A stretch of DNA of 64,000 nt, taken from positions 6,997,717-7,061,716 of the forward strand of contig NZ_AP018290.1 of assembly GCF_002368415.1 (NCBI RefSeq), given 5' to 3'. The DNA is from Calothrix sp. NIES-4105. Lineage in GTDB: Bacteria > Cyanobacteriota > Cyanobacteriia > Cyanobacteriales > Nostocaceae. Below the pieces are notes generated by a model. That model searched no databases. It worked only from the letters and a program-made list of their open reading frames with translations, and was not told the origin of the DNA. Positions within the stretch are counted from its first letter, which is position 1. Every line of letters begins with the position of its first letter. A program made the translations under genes and the position numbers. Shown here in pieces: positions 26,905 through 37,317 of this stretch.

Positions 26905-29157
26905 CTATAAAAACGTGCGCTCTTTTAAATTACTTTGGCATGACAACTGCATGGGAATTTCAATTACAAAGCTGCTTCCTTGATTTGGTTGCGATATGCA
27001 ATAAAGTTTTCCACGGTGCTGTTCAATTATTTGGTAGCTAATTGATAATCCTAATCCGATACCACTACCAACGGGTTTTGTTGTAAAAAATGGGTCGAAT
27101 ATTTTATTTTGATAACATGTTTTAATTCCTCTACCATTGTCAGAAAAAGTTATTTTAATTAAGTTATTCTCTATAATCGAGGTAGTAATCACAATTTGTT
27201 TAGAGTTTTGTGAGCATACCTGTAATTCGTCGATTGCATTGAGTAGCAGGTTCATGAATACTTGGTTTAGCTGACCTGCAAAGCACTCAACTAAGGGAAG
27301 TACGCTGTAATTTCTAATTATTTCTATAGAGGCGCCAGTACCAGACGGTTCTAAGCGATGTTGTAACAGTGAAACCGCGCTTTCTATTCCCTCATGAATA
27401 TCAACCTTTTTTATTTCGGCTTGGTCAAACCGTGAAAAGGTTCTTAGGGAAGTTACTAACTGGCTAATACGTTCGGCGCCGACTTTTAGTGATTGGCAAA
27501 GTCTCGGTAAATCTTCAATAATATATTCAATATCTGCTTGCTCAATTTCTTCTTCTAAACTATTTGTAAGCTGCGGACAGTTTATTTGATATTTTTTAAG
27601 TAAATTTAATACTGTTTGAGTATAATGATTAATATGGGTAACGTTGCCATATATAAAGTTAATTGGATTGTTAATTTCGTGTGCAATTCCTGCTACCAGT
27701 TGCCCTAAACTAGACATTTTTTCACTTTGAATAAGCTGTGTCTGAGCAAGTTTCAGGTTATTAGTGCGCTCTTGCACCTGTAATTCTAAATTTGTATTTA
27801 ATGCTTGTACTTGTTGGTACAAACGATATTGTGTAACGGCTGTTGCAAACCTTTCACTCAGCGCAGTCGCGTATCGAATTTCACTCGGAGTCCATACTTG
27901 GGCTTGATTTGTTTTAATTTGGCGCCAGACTTCAAAAGATTGTCGTGGCATTAATTGCCGTGTGTCGGGGTTGTGATACCCTGCCCAGTTAATCTCGGTG
28001 TCAACTTCAGAGCGAAAAATTGTTAGACAACCAAGAATCGAATCACCATACTGCAAAGGAATAATTAATAAACTGCGGATTCGAGATGATTCAAAAAAAG
28101 GAGCTAAAGTGCGAAATAAAGGTTCTCTATACAAATCATCAATTGCCCACAATTTAGAATTTACATGTTCAGCATCATAAGAAGTGATGTGGTACATGCT
28201 TCGCATCCACTCTACTGACCAAGGTTTATAACCAGTTTGGTCTGCTAATGTTTCTGCTGCTGAATGTAAGTACTTTTGCCAAAGTCGATTTTCTTCAACG
28301 ACTCGACTTTCTTCGGTGTCTATTGACTCTGGCTGAATTCCGCAGGTGTAGATTTCTACTGGTTGGTTGTCCGAAGCTAGCAAATACAACCTTCCTCCTG
28401 AACCATTGAAGGTTTTCACCGCTTCTTCAACAGCAGGTTGTAATTTTACAGTCGGAGAAGTGTAAAGTATTTTTGTGAGATTATTTATATTAGCTTCTTG
28501 ATGTGCTTGTTCACGAACTTGGTTGAGCAAAATCGAATGGCTAATCGCAATACAAACTTGGTCAACCACCGCTTGAATAAGTTGTAGTTCTTCTTCTGTT
28601 ACTGAGCGAGGTTCGGAATGGTGCGATACTAGTAGTCCCCATAGTTGAGCTTGCCCTAACAGTGAAGGAGGTTGATATTTACCTGTTTGCTCGCTTTCCA
28701 AAACTATTGGCACAACTACTGATGATTTTACCCCCATTGCTTTCAAATATTCAACATGACATGGGTCAACAGGACGATAACGAATATCTTGGTCAGAGTT
28801 TTCTCCTTGTAAAGAGTTAAGCGGACTAATACCAATTTCGTGTTTTGTTAAATCTACAACAGTTCGCTGACGTGCCTTTACAAATAATTCACGCGCGTAC
28901 AAAGGAATATCATCCGCAGGAAAATGTAACCCCATTAAAGAAGGTAGTCGGTCGGAAGCAAGTGATTCTGCAATTACAACTCCACTACCATCTGAATTAA
29001 ATTGATAAATCTTAACACGGTCGGTACCTAAATACGCGCGCATTTCCCCAACCATTGCGTTTAAAATTTCTTTTAATTCCAATGATTGCCGAACACGGTT
29101 TGCAATGCGGTGCAGTAAGATTTCTTGCTTTATTATTAATTGCTTTTCAACTATCAT
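26905..29157 (-). CDS. GAF-GAF sensor histidine kinase, phytochrome/CBCR-like
   Basis: A 750-residue soluble kinase. GAF1 (about residues 10-215) carries the phytochrome-type FPADDIPLYARE segment and a Cys-His pair, C133-H134 in DPCHVEYL, at the canonical bilin-attachment position. A second GAF-like domain (about 240-460) follows, then a coiled linker, HisKA with AHEINNPINF, and HATPase_c with NLLLNAID (N-box), DNGRGI (G1) and GIGLGLSI (G2). It is probably an active light- or ligand-sensing kinase; chromophore binding is inference. A paralogue lies just upstream at 29680; they share most motifs and arose by tandem duplication. Confidence 0.85.
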   Translation of the reverse strand: MIVEKQLIIKQEILLHRIANRVRQSLELKEILNAMVGEMRAYLGTDRVKIYQFNSDGSGVVIAESLASDRLPSLMGLHFPADDIPLYARELFVKARQRTVVDLTKHEIGISPLNSLQGENSDQDIRYRPVDPCHVEYLKAMGVKSSVVVPIVLESEQTGKYQPPSLLGQAQLWGLLVSHHSEPRSVTEEELQLIQAVVDQVCIAISHSILLNQVREQAHQEANINNLTKILYTSPTVKLQPAVEEAVKTFNGSGGRLYLLASDNQPVEIYTCGIQPESIDTEESRVVEENRLWQKYLHSAAETLADQTGYKPWSVEWMRSMYHITSYDAEHVNSKLWAIDDLYREPLFRTLAPFFESSRIRSLLIIPLQYGDSILGCLTIFRSEVDTEINWAGYHNPDTRQLMPRQSFEVWRQIKTNQAQVWTPSEIRYATALSERFATAVTQYRLYQQVQALNTNLELQVQERTNNLKLAQTQLIQSEKMSSLGQLVAGIAHEINNPINFIYGNVTHINHYTQTVLNLLKKYQINCPQLTNSLEEEIEQADIEYIIEDLPRLCQSLKVGAERISQLVTSLRTFSRFDQAEIKKVDIHEGIESAVSLLQHRLEPSGTGASIEIIRNYSVLPLVECFAGQLNQVFMNLLLNAIDELQVCSQNSKQIVITTSIIENNLIKITFSDNGRGIKTCYQNKIFDPFFTTKPVGSGIGLGLSISYQIIEQHRGKLYCISQPNQGSSFVIEIPMQLSCQSNLKERTFL

Positions 29158-29679
29158 ATAGTTTTATTTATATATCAGTAGAAACGTTGCATATAACGTC
29201 TCTACGTGTATTGCACGAACTAATCTAGTACGTAGTCGTTACAACAACGCAGTTAATCACAACATTGAAAACATCAAATAGTTTCAATTTTACTATAGAT
29301 AAAATTGCATAATAAGGTATTAAACACCTAGCCCCTGATACTAAGTATTACTGTATCATACGAATCCCGAAAGGGAAATTCAAATTTGTGATAAAGTTAA
29401 TAAATAAAAAAGTAAGTTCAAACCGAATGTTGTACTTTTGTTAAGTTGCAACACTGTATACTGCGGCGCCTATTAAATTCTCATGAGTATAACTACTTAT
29501 AGATAAACAATTAAACGCGATCACTAAGTAATAAAGGCAGTTTAGTTAATATCAAGCATTAAAATAGTTGTAGGTGTACCTTTTTGGTGGATAATAGCAA
29601 TTTTACTTACCCAAGTTGGTAGTCTAGTAAATAATCTATTTTTGAATTACTCTAAGTAAGGCTATGCCTCACATACTTA
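29158..29679. other. Intergenic region between the two sensor kinases
   Basis: 522 AT-rich bases without a gene; should contain the promoter of the downstream kinase. I see no repeat or recognised operator. Confidence 0.4.
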
Positions 29680-31926
29680 TTACATTCGCTTTCCTTTAAG
29701 AGATTTACAAAGCTGAATCGGAATATCAATAATAAATTTACTTCCTTGATTAGGTTGTGAGATATAATAAAGTTTTCCTCCATGCTGTTCAATAATTTGA
29801 TAGCTTACTGATAATCCTAATCCGATACCTTTGCCAACAGGTTTAGTTGTAAAAAATGGGTCAAATAGTTTGTTTTGAATATCTTCTTGAATTCCTCTAC
29901 CATTATCTTCAATTGAGATTTGTATAGATTTTTTATTTAAAATTGAAGTAATAATCATAATCTGTTTATTATTATTATTATTACATAACTTCAACTCATC
30001 GATTGCATTAATTAGCAAATTCATAAATACTTGATTTAGCTGACTTGCAAAGCATTCAATCAAGGGAAGTGTACTGTATTTTCTAATAATTTTTATGCTT
30101 TCTGTTGAATCAGCGTCTAATCTATGCTGCAATAGTAAAAGTGTGCTTTCTAATCCCTCATGAATATCAACTTCTTTTATCTCAGCTTCATCAAAACGTG
30201 AAAAAGTTCGTAGCGATTTGACTAACTGACTAATACGCTCGGCGCCTGATTTTAAAGACTGACATAGCTGAGGCAAATCGTTAATAATATAGTCAACATC
30301 TGCTTGCTCGATTTCCTCTTGTAAGCTTTGGGCTGGTTGAGGATAACGTTGTTTATAGCTTGCAAGTAAATTCAATAATGTTTGAGTATGATTTTCAATA
30401 TGGCTGATATTTCCATATATAAAGTTGATTGGATTATTAATCTCGTGTGCAATTCCAGCTACAAGCTGCCCTAAACTCGACATTTTCTCACTTTGGATAA
30501 GTTGACTTTGAGCTTGTTTAAGGTGATTAGTGCGTTCTTGTACTTGAAGTTCCAAATTTGTATTGAGTGCTTGTATCTGCTGATAAAGACGATATTGTGT
30601 AACAGCAACAGAAAACCTTTCCCCTAACGCACTCGCATATTTAACCTCACCTTCAGTCCAAGCTTGAATTTGATTTGTTTTAACTTGGCGCCAAACTTCA
30701 AAAGACTGCCGTGGCATTAATTGTCTTGTATCAGGGTTATGATATCCTGCCCAATTAATCTCGGTATCGATTTCTGAACGGAAAATAGTCAAACAGCCAA
30801 GAACTTGCTCACCAAACACTAAGGGAATAATTAATAAACTGCGAATTCGAGTAGACTCAAAATAAGGAGCTAAGGTACGGAATAAAGGCTCTCGATATAA
30901 ATCGTTGATTGCCCATAGCGTATTATTCACTTGGTCTGATACAGAGGTAATGTTATACACGCTTCGCATCCACTCTACAGACCAAGGTTTATATCCCGTT
31001 TGGTCAACTTCGGTTTCTATGACTGAATACAAATAATGAAGCCAAAGTCGATTTTGTTCAATAACCCGGTTTTCTTCTAGGTCTATTACATCTGGCTGAA
31101 TTCCGCATGTGAATATTTCTACTGACTGGTTCCCCGAAGCAAGTAGATATAATCTTCCTCCTGAACCATTGAACGTTTTTACTACTTCTTCAAGCGCAGG
31201 TTGTAATTTAACAGTCGGAGAAGTGTAAAGAATTTTGGTTAAACTATTTATATTAGCTTCTTGACGTGCTTGGTCGCGAACTTGATTTAATAAAATAGAA
31301 TGTGAAATAGCCACACATACCTGGTCAACCACTGCTTGAATAAGTTGTAGTTCTTCCTCTGTCACCATCAAGGCTTCAGAGTGATGCGATACTAATAAAC
31401 CCCACAACTGAGCATTGTCAGGTAGTGAAGGAGGTTGATACTTTCCTGTTTGTTCGCTTTCTAAAACGATTGGCACAACTACAGATGACTTTACCCCCAT
31501 AGCAGTCAAATATTCAAGATGGCAAGGGTCAACAGGACGGTAGCGAATGTCTTGGTCAGAGTTAATTTCTCCAGTTTGAGTATTTAAAGGACTAATACCA
31601 ATTTTATGGGACATCAAATCAACAACAGTACGCTGCCGTGCCCTTACAAACAATTCACGCGCGTACAAAGGTATATCATCAGCAGGAAAATGCAGTCCCA
31701 GAAGCGAAGGAAGTCTATTAAGAGCAAGCGACTCAGCAATTACCACCCCACTGCCATCTGAATTAAACTGATAAATCTTTACGCGGTCTGTATTTAGATA
31801 CGCACGTACCTCCGCAGTCATCGCGCTTAAAATCTCTTTTAATTCCAAAGATTGCCGAACGCGGTTTGCAATGCGGTGTAGCAATATTTCTTGCTTGAAC
31901 ATTAATGTTTTATCAGATGACTTCAT
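29680..31926 (-). CDS. GAF-GAF sensor histidine kinase (paralogue)
   Basis: The start is ATG 31926 (MKSSDKTLMFKQEILL); an in-frame TTG at 31947 is less likely. The 748-residue protein has the same order of domains as the neighbour: GAF1 with FPADDIPLYARE and C135-H136 in DPCHLEYL, a second GAF, then HisKA (AHEINNPINF) and HATPase_c (NLLINAID, DNGRGI, GIGLGLSV). All catalytic boxes are intact. The two proteins differ mostly in GAF2 and in the linker after the H-box helix. No response regulator is encoded nearby, so the pair may feed a distant one. Confidence 0.85.
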   Translation of the reverse strand: MKSSDKTLMFKQEILLHRIANRVRQSLELKEILSAMTAEVRAYLNTDRVKIYQFNSDGSGVVIAESLALNRLPSLLGLHFPADDIPLYARELFVRARQRTVVDLMSHKIGISPLNTQTGEINSDQDIRYRPVDPCHLEYLTAMGVKSSVVVPIVLESEQTGKYQPPSLPDNAQLWGLLVSHHSEALMVTEEELQLIQAVVDQVCVAISHSILLNQVRDQARQEANINSLTKILYTSPTVKLQPALEEVVKTFNGSGGRLYLLASGNQSVEIFTCGIQPDVIDLEENRVIEQNRLWLHYLYSVIETEVDQTGYKPWSVEWMRSVYNITSVSDQVNNTLWAINDLYREPLFRTLAPYFESTRIRSLLIIPLVFGEQVLGCLTIFRSEIDTEINWAGYHNPDTRQLMPRQSFEVWRQVKTNQIQAWTEGEVKYASALGERFSVAVTQYRLYQQIQALNTNLELQVQERTNHLKQAQSQLIQSEKMSSLGQLVAGIAHEINNPINFIYGNISHIENHTQTLLNLLASYKQRYPQPAQSLQEEIEQADVDYIINDLPQLCQSLKSGAERISQLVKSLRTFSRFDEAEIKEVDIHEGLESTLLLLQHRLDADSTESIKIIRKYSTLPLIECFASQLNQVFMNLLINAIDELKLCNNNNNKQIMIITSILNKKSIQISIEDNGRGIQEDIQNKLFDPFFTTKPVGKGIGLGLSVSYQIIEQHGGKLYYISQPNQGSKFIIDIPIQLCKSLKGKRM

Positions 31927-31953
31927 ATAATTCTTTTGACATATCAATCTACT

Positions 31954-31976
31954 CCCCTCTCCTCATAGGAGAGGGG
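31954..31976. repeat. Perfect 10-bp hairpin repeat
   Basis: cccctctcct / aggagagggg with a 3-base loop, lying 28 bases upstream of the sensor-kinase ATG. GC-rich and without a T-run; more likely a dispersed palindromic repeat than a terminator. Confidence 0.6.
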
Positions 31977-32280
31977 TTGGGGGTGAGGTTTAACAACAAT
32001 ACAAAATATTTTTACAAACAATTTATTTGTATCGAGATTATTAATAGTCAATTAAATATACAAAGCATCGACATTATCTATTGTCGTGATGCAGAAAATA
32101 TATAACTGAGCAACATAATATTAACTAAAAGTAATATTTCTTGACTTCAGGATAATTACATAAAATCTACTGTTTGGTTAAAAAATCGCGCTGTTTTCGA
32201 TGATTACTAAGTTGCTTGACCACATGAGGTGTCAGACCCCTAGGTGCATATTTAATTTCATAGAATAATATTGTATAGCA

Positions 32281-32308
32281 CTAAATAAAAAAGCCTGCAA
32301 ATACAGGC
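32281..32308 (-). terminator. Terminator of the Pro-rich protein gene
   Basis: On the minus strand gcctgtatttgcaggc forms a hairpin followed by ttttttatttag, an intrinsic terminator 66 bases after the stop at 32374. Confidence 0.75.
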
Positions 32309-32373
32309 ACTCATGATGTAACTATTCCACAATAGTTTCATGGATATTCAGCACATTGTATTGTTTAAATTGA

Positions 32374-33696
32374 TTAGAAGTTTTGCCCTGCATAAATTGA
32401 GCGAACTTCACCATTGCGACGAATAACAGCTTCACCGTTGGCAACTTCGACCAAAGTCCATCCACTGGCGCCAATAGCTTCGCCAATTTCTATCCTCCGA
32501 GTAACACCATTAACTTTAAACAAAGCAGCAGATTTTTCACCGAGTTCGAGTAGTCCCTCAAGCGTATGGGATAAAGGATTTGTAGGAGCAACAGCAACTT
32601 CTTGTTTTGTTTGTGGTTGTGCAGGTCTAACTGTCTCAGTAGGTGATTCAGATTTAGATTTAGCTGTTGGTAGTTGTGGTGGTATCGCGCGGAATGCCGA
32701 CAGGTTAACGTTTGGTGCTTTTGGTTGATTGATAGTAATTGGTGTGCGTGCAACAGTTAGCGGTTTGAGTGCAGGACGTACCGCAGCAAACACATTCAAA
32801 GGTTTGGTAGCTCCCGTGAGTTTTTTACCAACATTACTCAGTGCGGTTTTTACTGATGGTGCTTTAGGTAATACGCGCGCTTGTGGTTGTGTTGGTACTG
32901 GTGGTAAAGTACCGCGAACACCAGGAATTGGTGGTGGTGCGTAACGCATTGGTAAAGGCGCCTGATAAACAGGAATATAGATACGCTCAACAACAGTTGT
33001 AGAACGACCATTAGTAGGATTCGTATTATTTGCCGCCAGTGGAGGTGGTAATTGTCCGGCACTATTAGATGCCATTGCAATTGGCTGAGAATTTGTAACA
33101 GCCATATATGTAGGTCTAGCAGTAGCAGTTGATTTAATATCTTGTCGGTCAATTGCTGCTAAGGCGCCGAGCATATAATTCACCAAGTCAGTTTGTACAT
33201 CGAATGACGGAGTATCTCTTGTTGCCGTTTCGTTTGGTGCTAATAGTGACTGCTGGAACGAACGCGACACTAAACGATTTAACAATCCAGAATTATTTAT
33301 CCAAGCCATCGCAATAACCGCTACACCAACGGTGGCGCCTAAAGATAGCACTTTATTTAACCAGCGTCGCTTAGGTTTGCGATTAATAACAGTTTTAGGA
33401 ACAGCATTTTGAGTTCGTTTTTCTTTCCTAACCTGAGAGAGCTGCTGATTACTAACAGTCACCTGCTCGGTTCGAGGAATAACAACAGGCGGCACCCTAA
33501 CAGTTTGCAGGCGGACATATTCTGGTTCAATTGTATGTACAGGGGCACTAACTTTCCCATCAAGAATATGGTCGATATCAGCAAAAAGTTCATCCATCAA
33601 ACCATCAGCATAATTATCGATAGACCAGGGTTCGCTAGCGATTAAATCGGAAGATGGTTCCTCTAGAAGGATATTGGTACTGGCTTCAGTAGACAT
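32374..33696 (-). CDS. Membrane-anchored Pro-rich protein with GspC/PilP-like C-terminus
   Basis: A 440-residue protein I do not recognise as a named family. An acidic N-terminus (about 1-110) with KRRW before a single transmembrane helix (about 117-135) suggests type II topology. A long Pro/Ala/Thr-rich linker (about 200-370) leads to a compact C-terminal domain (about 375-440: ALFKVNGVTRRIEIGEAIG, GWTLVEVANGEAVIRRNG) that resembles the homology region of GspC/PilP, the periplasmic alignment proteins of type II secretion and type IV pili. A role linking inner-membrane machinery to the periplasm is inference. Confidence 0.6.
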   Translation of the reverse strand: MSTEASTNILLEEPSSDLIASEPWSIDNYADGLMDELFADIDHILDGKVSAPVHTIEPEYVRLQTVRVPPVVIPRTEQVTVSNQQLSQVRKEKRTQNAVPKTVINRKPKRRWLNKVLSLGATVGVAVIAMAWINNSGLLNRLVSRSFQQSLLAPNETATRDTPSFDVQTDLVNYMLGALAAIDRQDIKSTATARPTYMAVTNSQPIAMASNSAGQLPPPLAANNTNPTNGRSTTVVERIYIPVYQAPLPMRYAPPPIPGVRGTLPPVPTQPQARVLPKAPSVKTALSNVGKKLTGATKPLNVFAAVRPALKPLTVARTPITINQPKAPNVNLSAFRAIPPQLPTAKSKSESPTETVRPAQPQTKQEVAVAPTNPLSHTLEGLLELGEKSAALFKVNGVTRRIEIGEAIGASGWTLVEVANGEAVIRRNGEVRSIYAGQNF

Positions 33697-34011
33697 AACG
33701 ACTTTGAATTATAGAATTTTTGGGCGGTTGGGATTTTTGACCCACTACCGCGTTTTATGCGTACTTTTAAGCAATGGGAGTGGGTCGGGTGCCTATGCTA
33801 TAGAGCGAATTTAACGCTTGTGAAATTGAATTTGTTTTATTTTGTAGCAAATTCAACAACTATTATTTCAGCATCAGAGAAAATACTGTGGTAATAGTAG
33901 ACTATTGTAAGCAACTAAGTGATAATGACTAGAGAATAACTTGTGTCATATATCGCACTAGTCCCTTAGATGTATACCCTACTACTATACTCGCGCTTCA
34001 TGAAGTTTTTT
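33697..34011. other. Intergenic region upstream of the Pro-rich protein
   Basis: About 315 bases. gacccact (33739-33746) and agtgggtc (33779-33786) form an inverted repeat in what would be the 5' leader of the Pro-rich protein gene. No gene seen. Confidence 0.4.
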
Positions 34012-35928
34012 TTAAGCTAATGCTGTAAATTCACTCTGTGACTGGTTTTGACGAATTTCTAAAAATATTAGCAAAGCATTAACATCGGCTGGGTTAACTC
34101 CACCAATACGCGCGGCTTGACCGATAGTAAGGGGTTTCACCTTAGATAACTTTTCTCGTGCCTCCTTTGATAAAGTTTGAATCGATGTATAATCTATGTC
34201 AGCAGGTAGCTGTCTATTTGCTTGACGAGCAATTTGTTCGATTTGACTTTGCTGACGCGCAAGATAGCCAGAATATTTAATATCTATTTCTGCACCTTCG
34301 GTTTCAGAGCGGTCGAGTTCAAGGTTGCCAAGTTGGTACTTATTCAAATCAGCATAATGGAAACCAGGGCGCCGGATTAAATCAGCAAGAGTTATAGAAC
34401 CTTTAATAGCTTGTCCGGTAGCACTCGCTATTGCCTTACCAGTTTCATCATGTTCTTTAACCCTAGTTGCATACAACCGTTCTTTTTCAGCAGCGATATT
34501 TGCTTGCTTACGGGTGTACATCGACCAGCGACGGTTATCAATTAAACCAATTTCTCGTCCCAAAGGAGTTAAACGTTGGTCAGCATTATCCGAACGTAGA
34601 ACGAGTCGATATTCCGAGCGACTAGTTAACATTCGGTAGGGTTCGCGTAAATCTTTCGTACACAAATCATCAACCAACGTACCCAAATAACTTTGTTCAC
34701 GAGGAAATACAATCATTGATTGACCACGTACAAATCGGGCAGCATTAACTCCTGCTACAAGTCCTTGAGCAGCAGCTTCTTCGTAACCAGTTGTACCATT
34801 TACCTGTCCCGCACAAAACAAACCTTCAATTTTCTTAGTCATTAGTGTCGGGAAACACTGAGTTGCAGGCAAATAATCATACTCTACCGCATAAGCAGGA
34901 CGTAGCATCACACATTTTTCAAGTCCTGGTAAAGTACGCAGTAAATGTAGCTGTAGATTTTCGGGTAAGCCAGTTGAAAATCCTTGAATATAAAGTTCAG
35001 GTATGTCGCGTCCTTCGGGTTCGATAAAGATTTGATGACTATCTTTATCAGCAAATCGCACAATCTTATCTTCAATAGAAGGACAATAGCGAGGTCCTTT
35101 TGCTTCTACCCAACCACCGTATACAGGTGACAAATGTAAATTTTCATTAATTAATCTATGTGTTTCTTTTGTAGTGCGCGTCATGTGGCATGGTAGTTGT
35201 TCGCGTTCAACCCATACTTCTGGGTCAAAACTAAACCAACGCACATCGGTATCACCCGGTTGCAAATCCATTTTGCTGTAATCTACCGACCGCTTATCAA
35301 CGCGCGCAGGTGTACCAGTTTTGAGGCGCCCAGTTTCAAAACCAAGTTTATTAAGGGTTTGTGTCAATCCTTCGGCGGCAAATTCACCCGCGCGTCCAGC
35401 GTTCATTGACTTATTACCAACCCAAATTTTTCCACCAAGGAAAGTACCAGTGGTGAGAATTACAGCTTTACATTCAAAAGCAACGCCAAAATAAGTTTGA
35501 ACTCCAATGACTTCATCATTTTTACCCAGCACCAAATCAGTAACCATACCTTCGCGAACCATCAAATTTTCTTGGTTCTCGATAATAGTCTTCATAATTG
35601 CTGCATACTCGCGCTTATCAGTTTGCGCGCGTAATGCCCAAACAGCAGGGCCGCGCGACGAATTCAGAATACGCTTTTGCAAATAGGTACGGTCAGCCAT
35701 CTTGCCAATTTCCCCACCAAGTGCATCAACTTCGTGCGTCAACTGAGATTTTGCGGGGCCACCGACTGCTGGGTTACAAGGTTGCCAAGCAATTTTATCT
35801 AAATTCAGTGTCAACAGCATAGTGCGACATCCAAGACGTGCTGTCGCAAGTGCAGCTTCACAACCTGAGTGACCTGCACCAACGACGACTACATCGAAAG
35901 CGTCTTGGAATTCTACTTTTTCGTGCAT
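34012..35928 (-). CDS. mnmG: tRNA uridine-5-carboxymethylaminomethyl modification enzyme MnmG
   Basis: The start is ATG 35928 ([19 protein letters not shown]); ATG 35934 and a longer frame exist. The 638-residue FAD protein, with MnmE, modifies the wobble uridine of certain tRNAs. It has the dinucleotide fold [16 protein letters not shown], the [14 protein letters not shown] segment, the [11 protein letters not shown] and TGTPARV motifs, catalytic-type Cys in [29 protein letters not shown], and the C-terminal helical MnmE-binding part. Length is normal. Confidence 0.95.
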   Translation of the reverse strand: MHEKVEFQDAFDVVVVGAGHSGCEAALATARLGCRTMLLTLNLDKIAWQPCNPAVGGPAKSQLTHEVDALGGEIGKMADRTYLQKRILNSSRGPAVWALRAQTDKREYAAIMKTIIENQENLMVREGMVTDLVLGKNDEVIGVQTYFGVAFECKAVILTTGTFLGGKIWVGNKSMNAGRAGEFAAEGLTQTLNKLGFETGRLKTGTPARVDKRSVDYSKMDLQPGDTDVRWFSFDPEVWVEREQLPCHMTRTTKETHRLINENLHLSPVYGGWVEAKGPRYCPSIEDKIVRFADKDSHQIFIEPEGRDIPELYIQGFSTGLPENLQLHLLRTLPGLEKCVMLRPAYAVEYDYLPATQCFPTLMTKKIEGLFCAGQVNGTTGYEEAAAQGLVAGVNAARFVRGQSMIVFPREQSYLGTLVDDLCTKDLREPYRMLTSRSEYRLVLRSDNADQRLTPLGREIGLIDNRRWSMYTRKQANIAAEKERLYATRVKEHDETGKAIASATGQAIKGSITLADLIRRPGFHYADLNKYQLGNLELDRSETEGAEIDIKYSGYLARQQSQIEQIARQANRQLPADIDYTSIQTLSKEAREKLSKVKPLTIGQAARIGGVNPADVNALLIFLEIRQNQSQSEFTALA

Positions 35929-36156
35929 GGTCATAAACAAACAGTAACCATTAGAGATACTGTTAATTTTAACCGAAATAACCATGTTTTGTAATTTAGA
36001 TTGCCTTGAGGCGCGCGTTAAATTAATTACAATGCCTTCAATTACATAAAACTCTTTTATAGATTCCTACAAACCTCATCAAGATTCACTAATATTTGAA
36101 GTAAAACTTATCTAAAATTTACAATTAGAGCGTAAAAAACAACTCAACTCAAAAAA

Positions 36157-37317
36157 ATGAAAATCAATCAATTAACCTACTACGACAAAAAAATCGGATG
36201 GCACCTAGACCCCATTCAGTTTTCCGACCTAAACCTTTTGGTTGGCATATCAGGAGTTGGTAAGACACAAATCCTTAAATCAATAATGAACATGCGTGCG
36301 ATAGCTAGAGGTCGTTCTTTGAATGGCGCCATGTGGGACGTTGAGTTCTCCATCAATAATAATACATATCAATGGCAGGGAGAATTTGAGCATAATACTC
36401 ACAAATTATTTCCAATACCCACTTCGGAAGAATTAGATAATAAATTTAGAATCCTTACAGAGCATTTGTACTTAAATAATCACATAATAATAGAACGAGA
36501 TAGTACGCAAATTAATTTCAAAGGAAATAAATTGCCAAAACTATCTTCCTTTACAAGCGCTATTAGTATCCTAAGTGAGGAAGAAGATATTTATCCTGTA
36601 ACAGAAGGATTTAACAGAATATATGAGCGCGAACAATCTAAAAGCGACTACAATTTATTCGACGATATATACCATACACCGACTAACCTTATAGTTAATT
36701 ATGACTATTATGAAAATTTAGCTAATCAGAATTGTGATTTAGAGACAATACAAGAAAGTCACTTACCAATCCAAATGAAATTAGGTTTAGCATATAAACA
36801 TAAATTTAGTGTATTCCAAGAAATCAAACAACAGTTTATCAACATGTTTGAGCATGTAGAAGATATAAAAGTCGAGCCAGACAAAAACGAAACTATTCCA
36901 AAAGTAATATCAGAATATCCTCTTGTAGAAATAAAAGAGAAAGGCGTTAACATGTGGATTAAGCAAAATCAGATATCATCAGGAATGTTTAAAACCCTAA
37001 TGCATATTAGCGAACTTTATTTATCTGCGGACGGTACAATTATTTTAATTGACGAATTTGAAAATAGCTTAGGGGTAAACTGTATTGATATTTTAACTGA
37101 TTTGCTCATCCAAAGAAAGTTACAATTTATAATTACAAGCCACCATCCTTATATTATTAATAAAATTGACATGGAGCATTGGAAAATTATAACTCGTAAA
37201 GGTAGTGTTGTCACAGCAAAACAAGTAAAAGAATTTAATTTTCCTAAATCTAGACATCAAGCATTTATGCAACTTATTAATCTCGATGCTTATAGAGAAG
37301 GAATAGCTGTCGGATGA
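36157..37317 (+). CDS. AAA/ABC-type ATPase of a putative defence pair
   Basis: A 386-residue ATPase of the OLD/AAA_15-AAA_21 group without a fused nuclease. Walker A is GISGVGKT (about residues 30-37), the signature-like region is QISSGMFKTL, Walker B is IILIDEFENSLG, and the H-loop is ITSHHPYIIN. This is the pattern of ATPases that act as sensors in anti-phage systems (for example the ATPases of PARIS and of RloA/RloB-type pairs). Its stop overlaps the start of the TOPRIM-like gene by 4 bases. It is divergent from mnmG. Confidence 0.8.
   Translation: MKINQLTYYDKKIGWHLDPIQFSDLNLLVGISGVGKTQILKSIMNMRAIARGRSLNGAMWDVEFSINNNTYQWQGEFEHNTHKLFPIPTSEELDNKFRILTEHLYLNNHIIIERDSTQINFKGNKLPKLSSFTSAISILSEEEDIYPVTEGFNRIYEREQSKSDYNLFDDIYHTPTNLIVNYDYYENLANQNCDLETIQESHLPIQMKLGLAYKHKFSVFQEIKQQFINMFEHVEDIKVEPDKNETIPKVISEYPLVEIKEKGVNMWIKQNQISSGMFKTLMHISELYLSADGTIILIDEFENSLGVNCIDILTDLLIQRKLQFIITSHHPYIINKIDMEHWKIITRKGSVVTAKQVKEFNFPKSRHQAFMQLINLDAYREGIAVG

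Larger units (their letters stand above)
31927..32373. other. Intergenic region with palindrome upstream of sensor kinase
   Basis: About 450 bases without a gene. It contains the 10-bp perfect hairpin cccctctcct-cat-aggagagggg (31954-31976), a dispersed type frequent in cyanobacteria, and the terminator of the next minus-strand gene (32281-32308). Confidence 0.5.
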
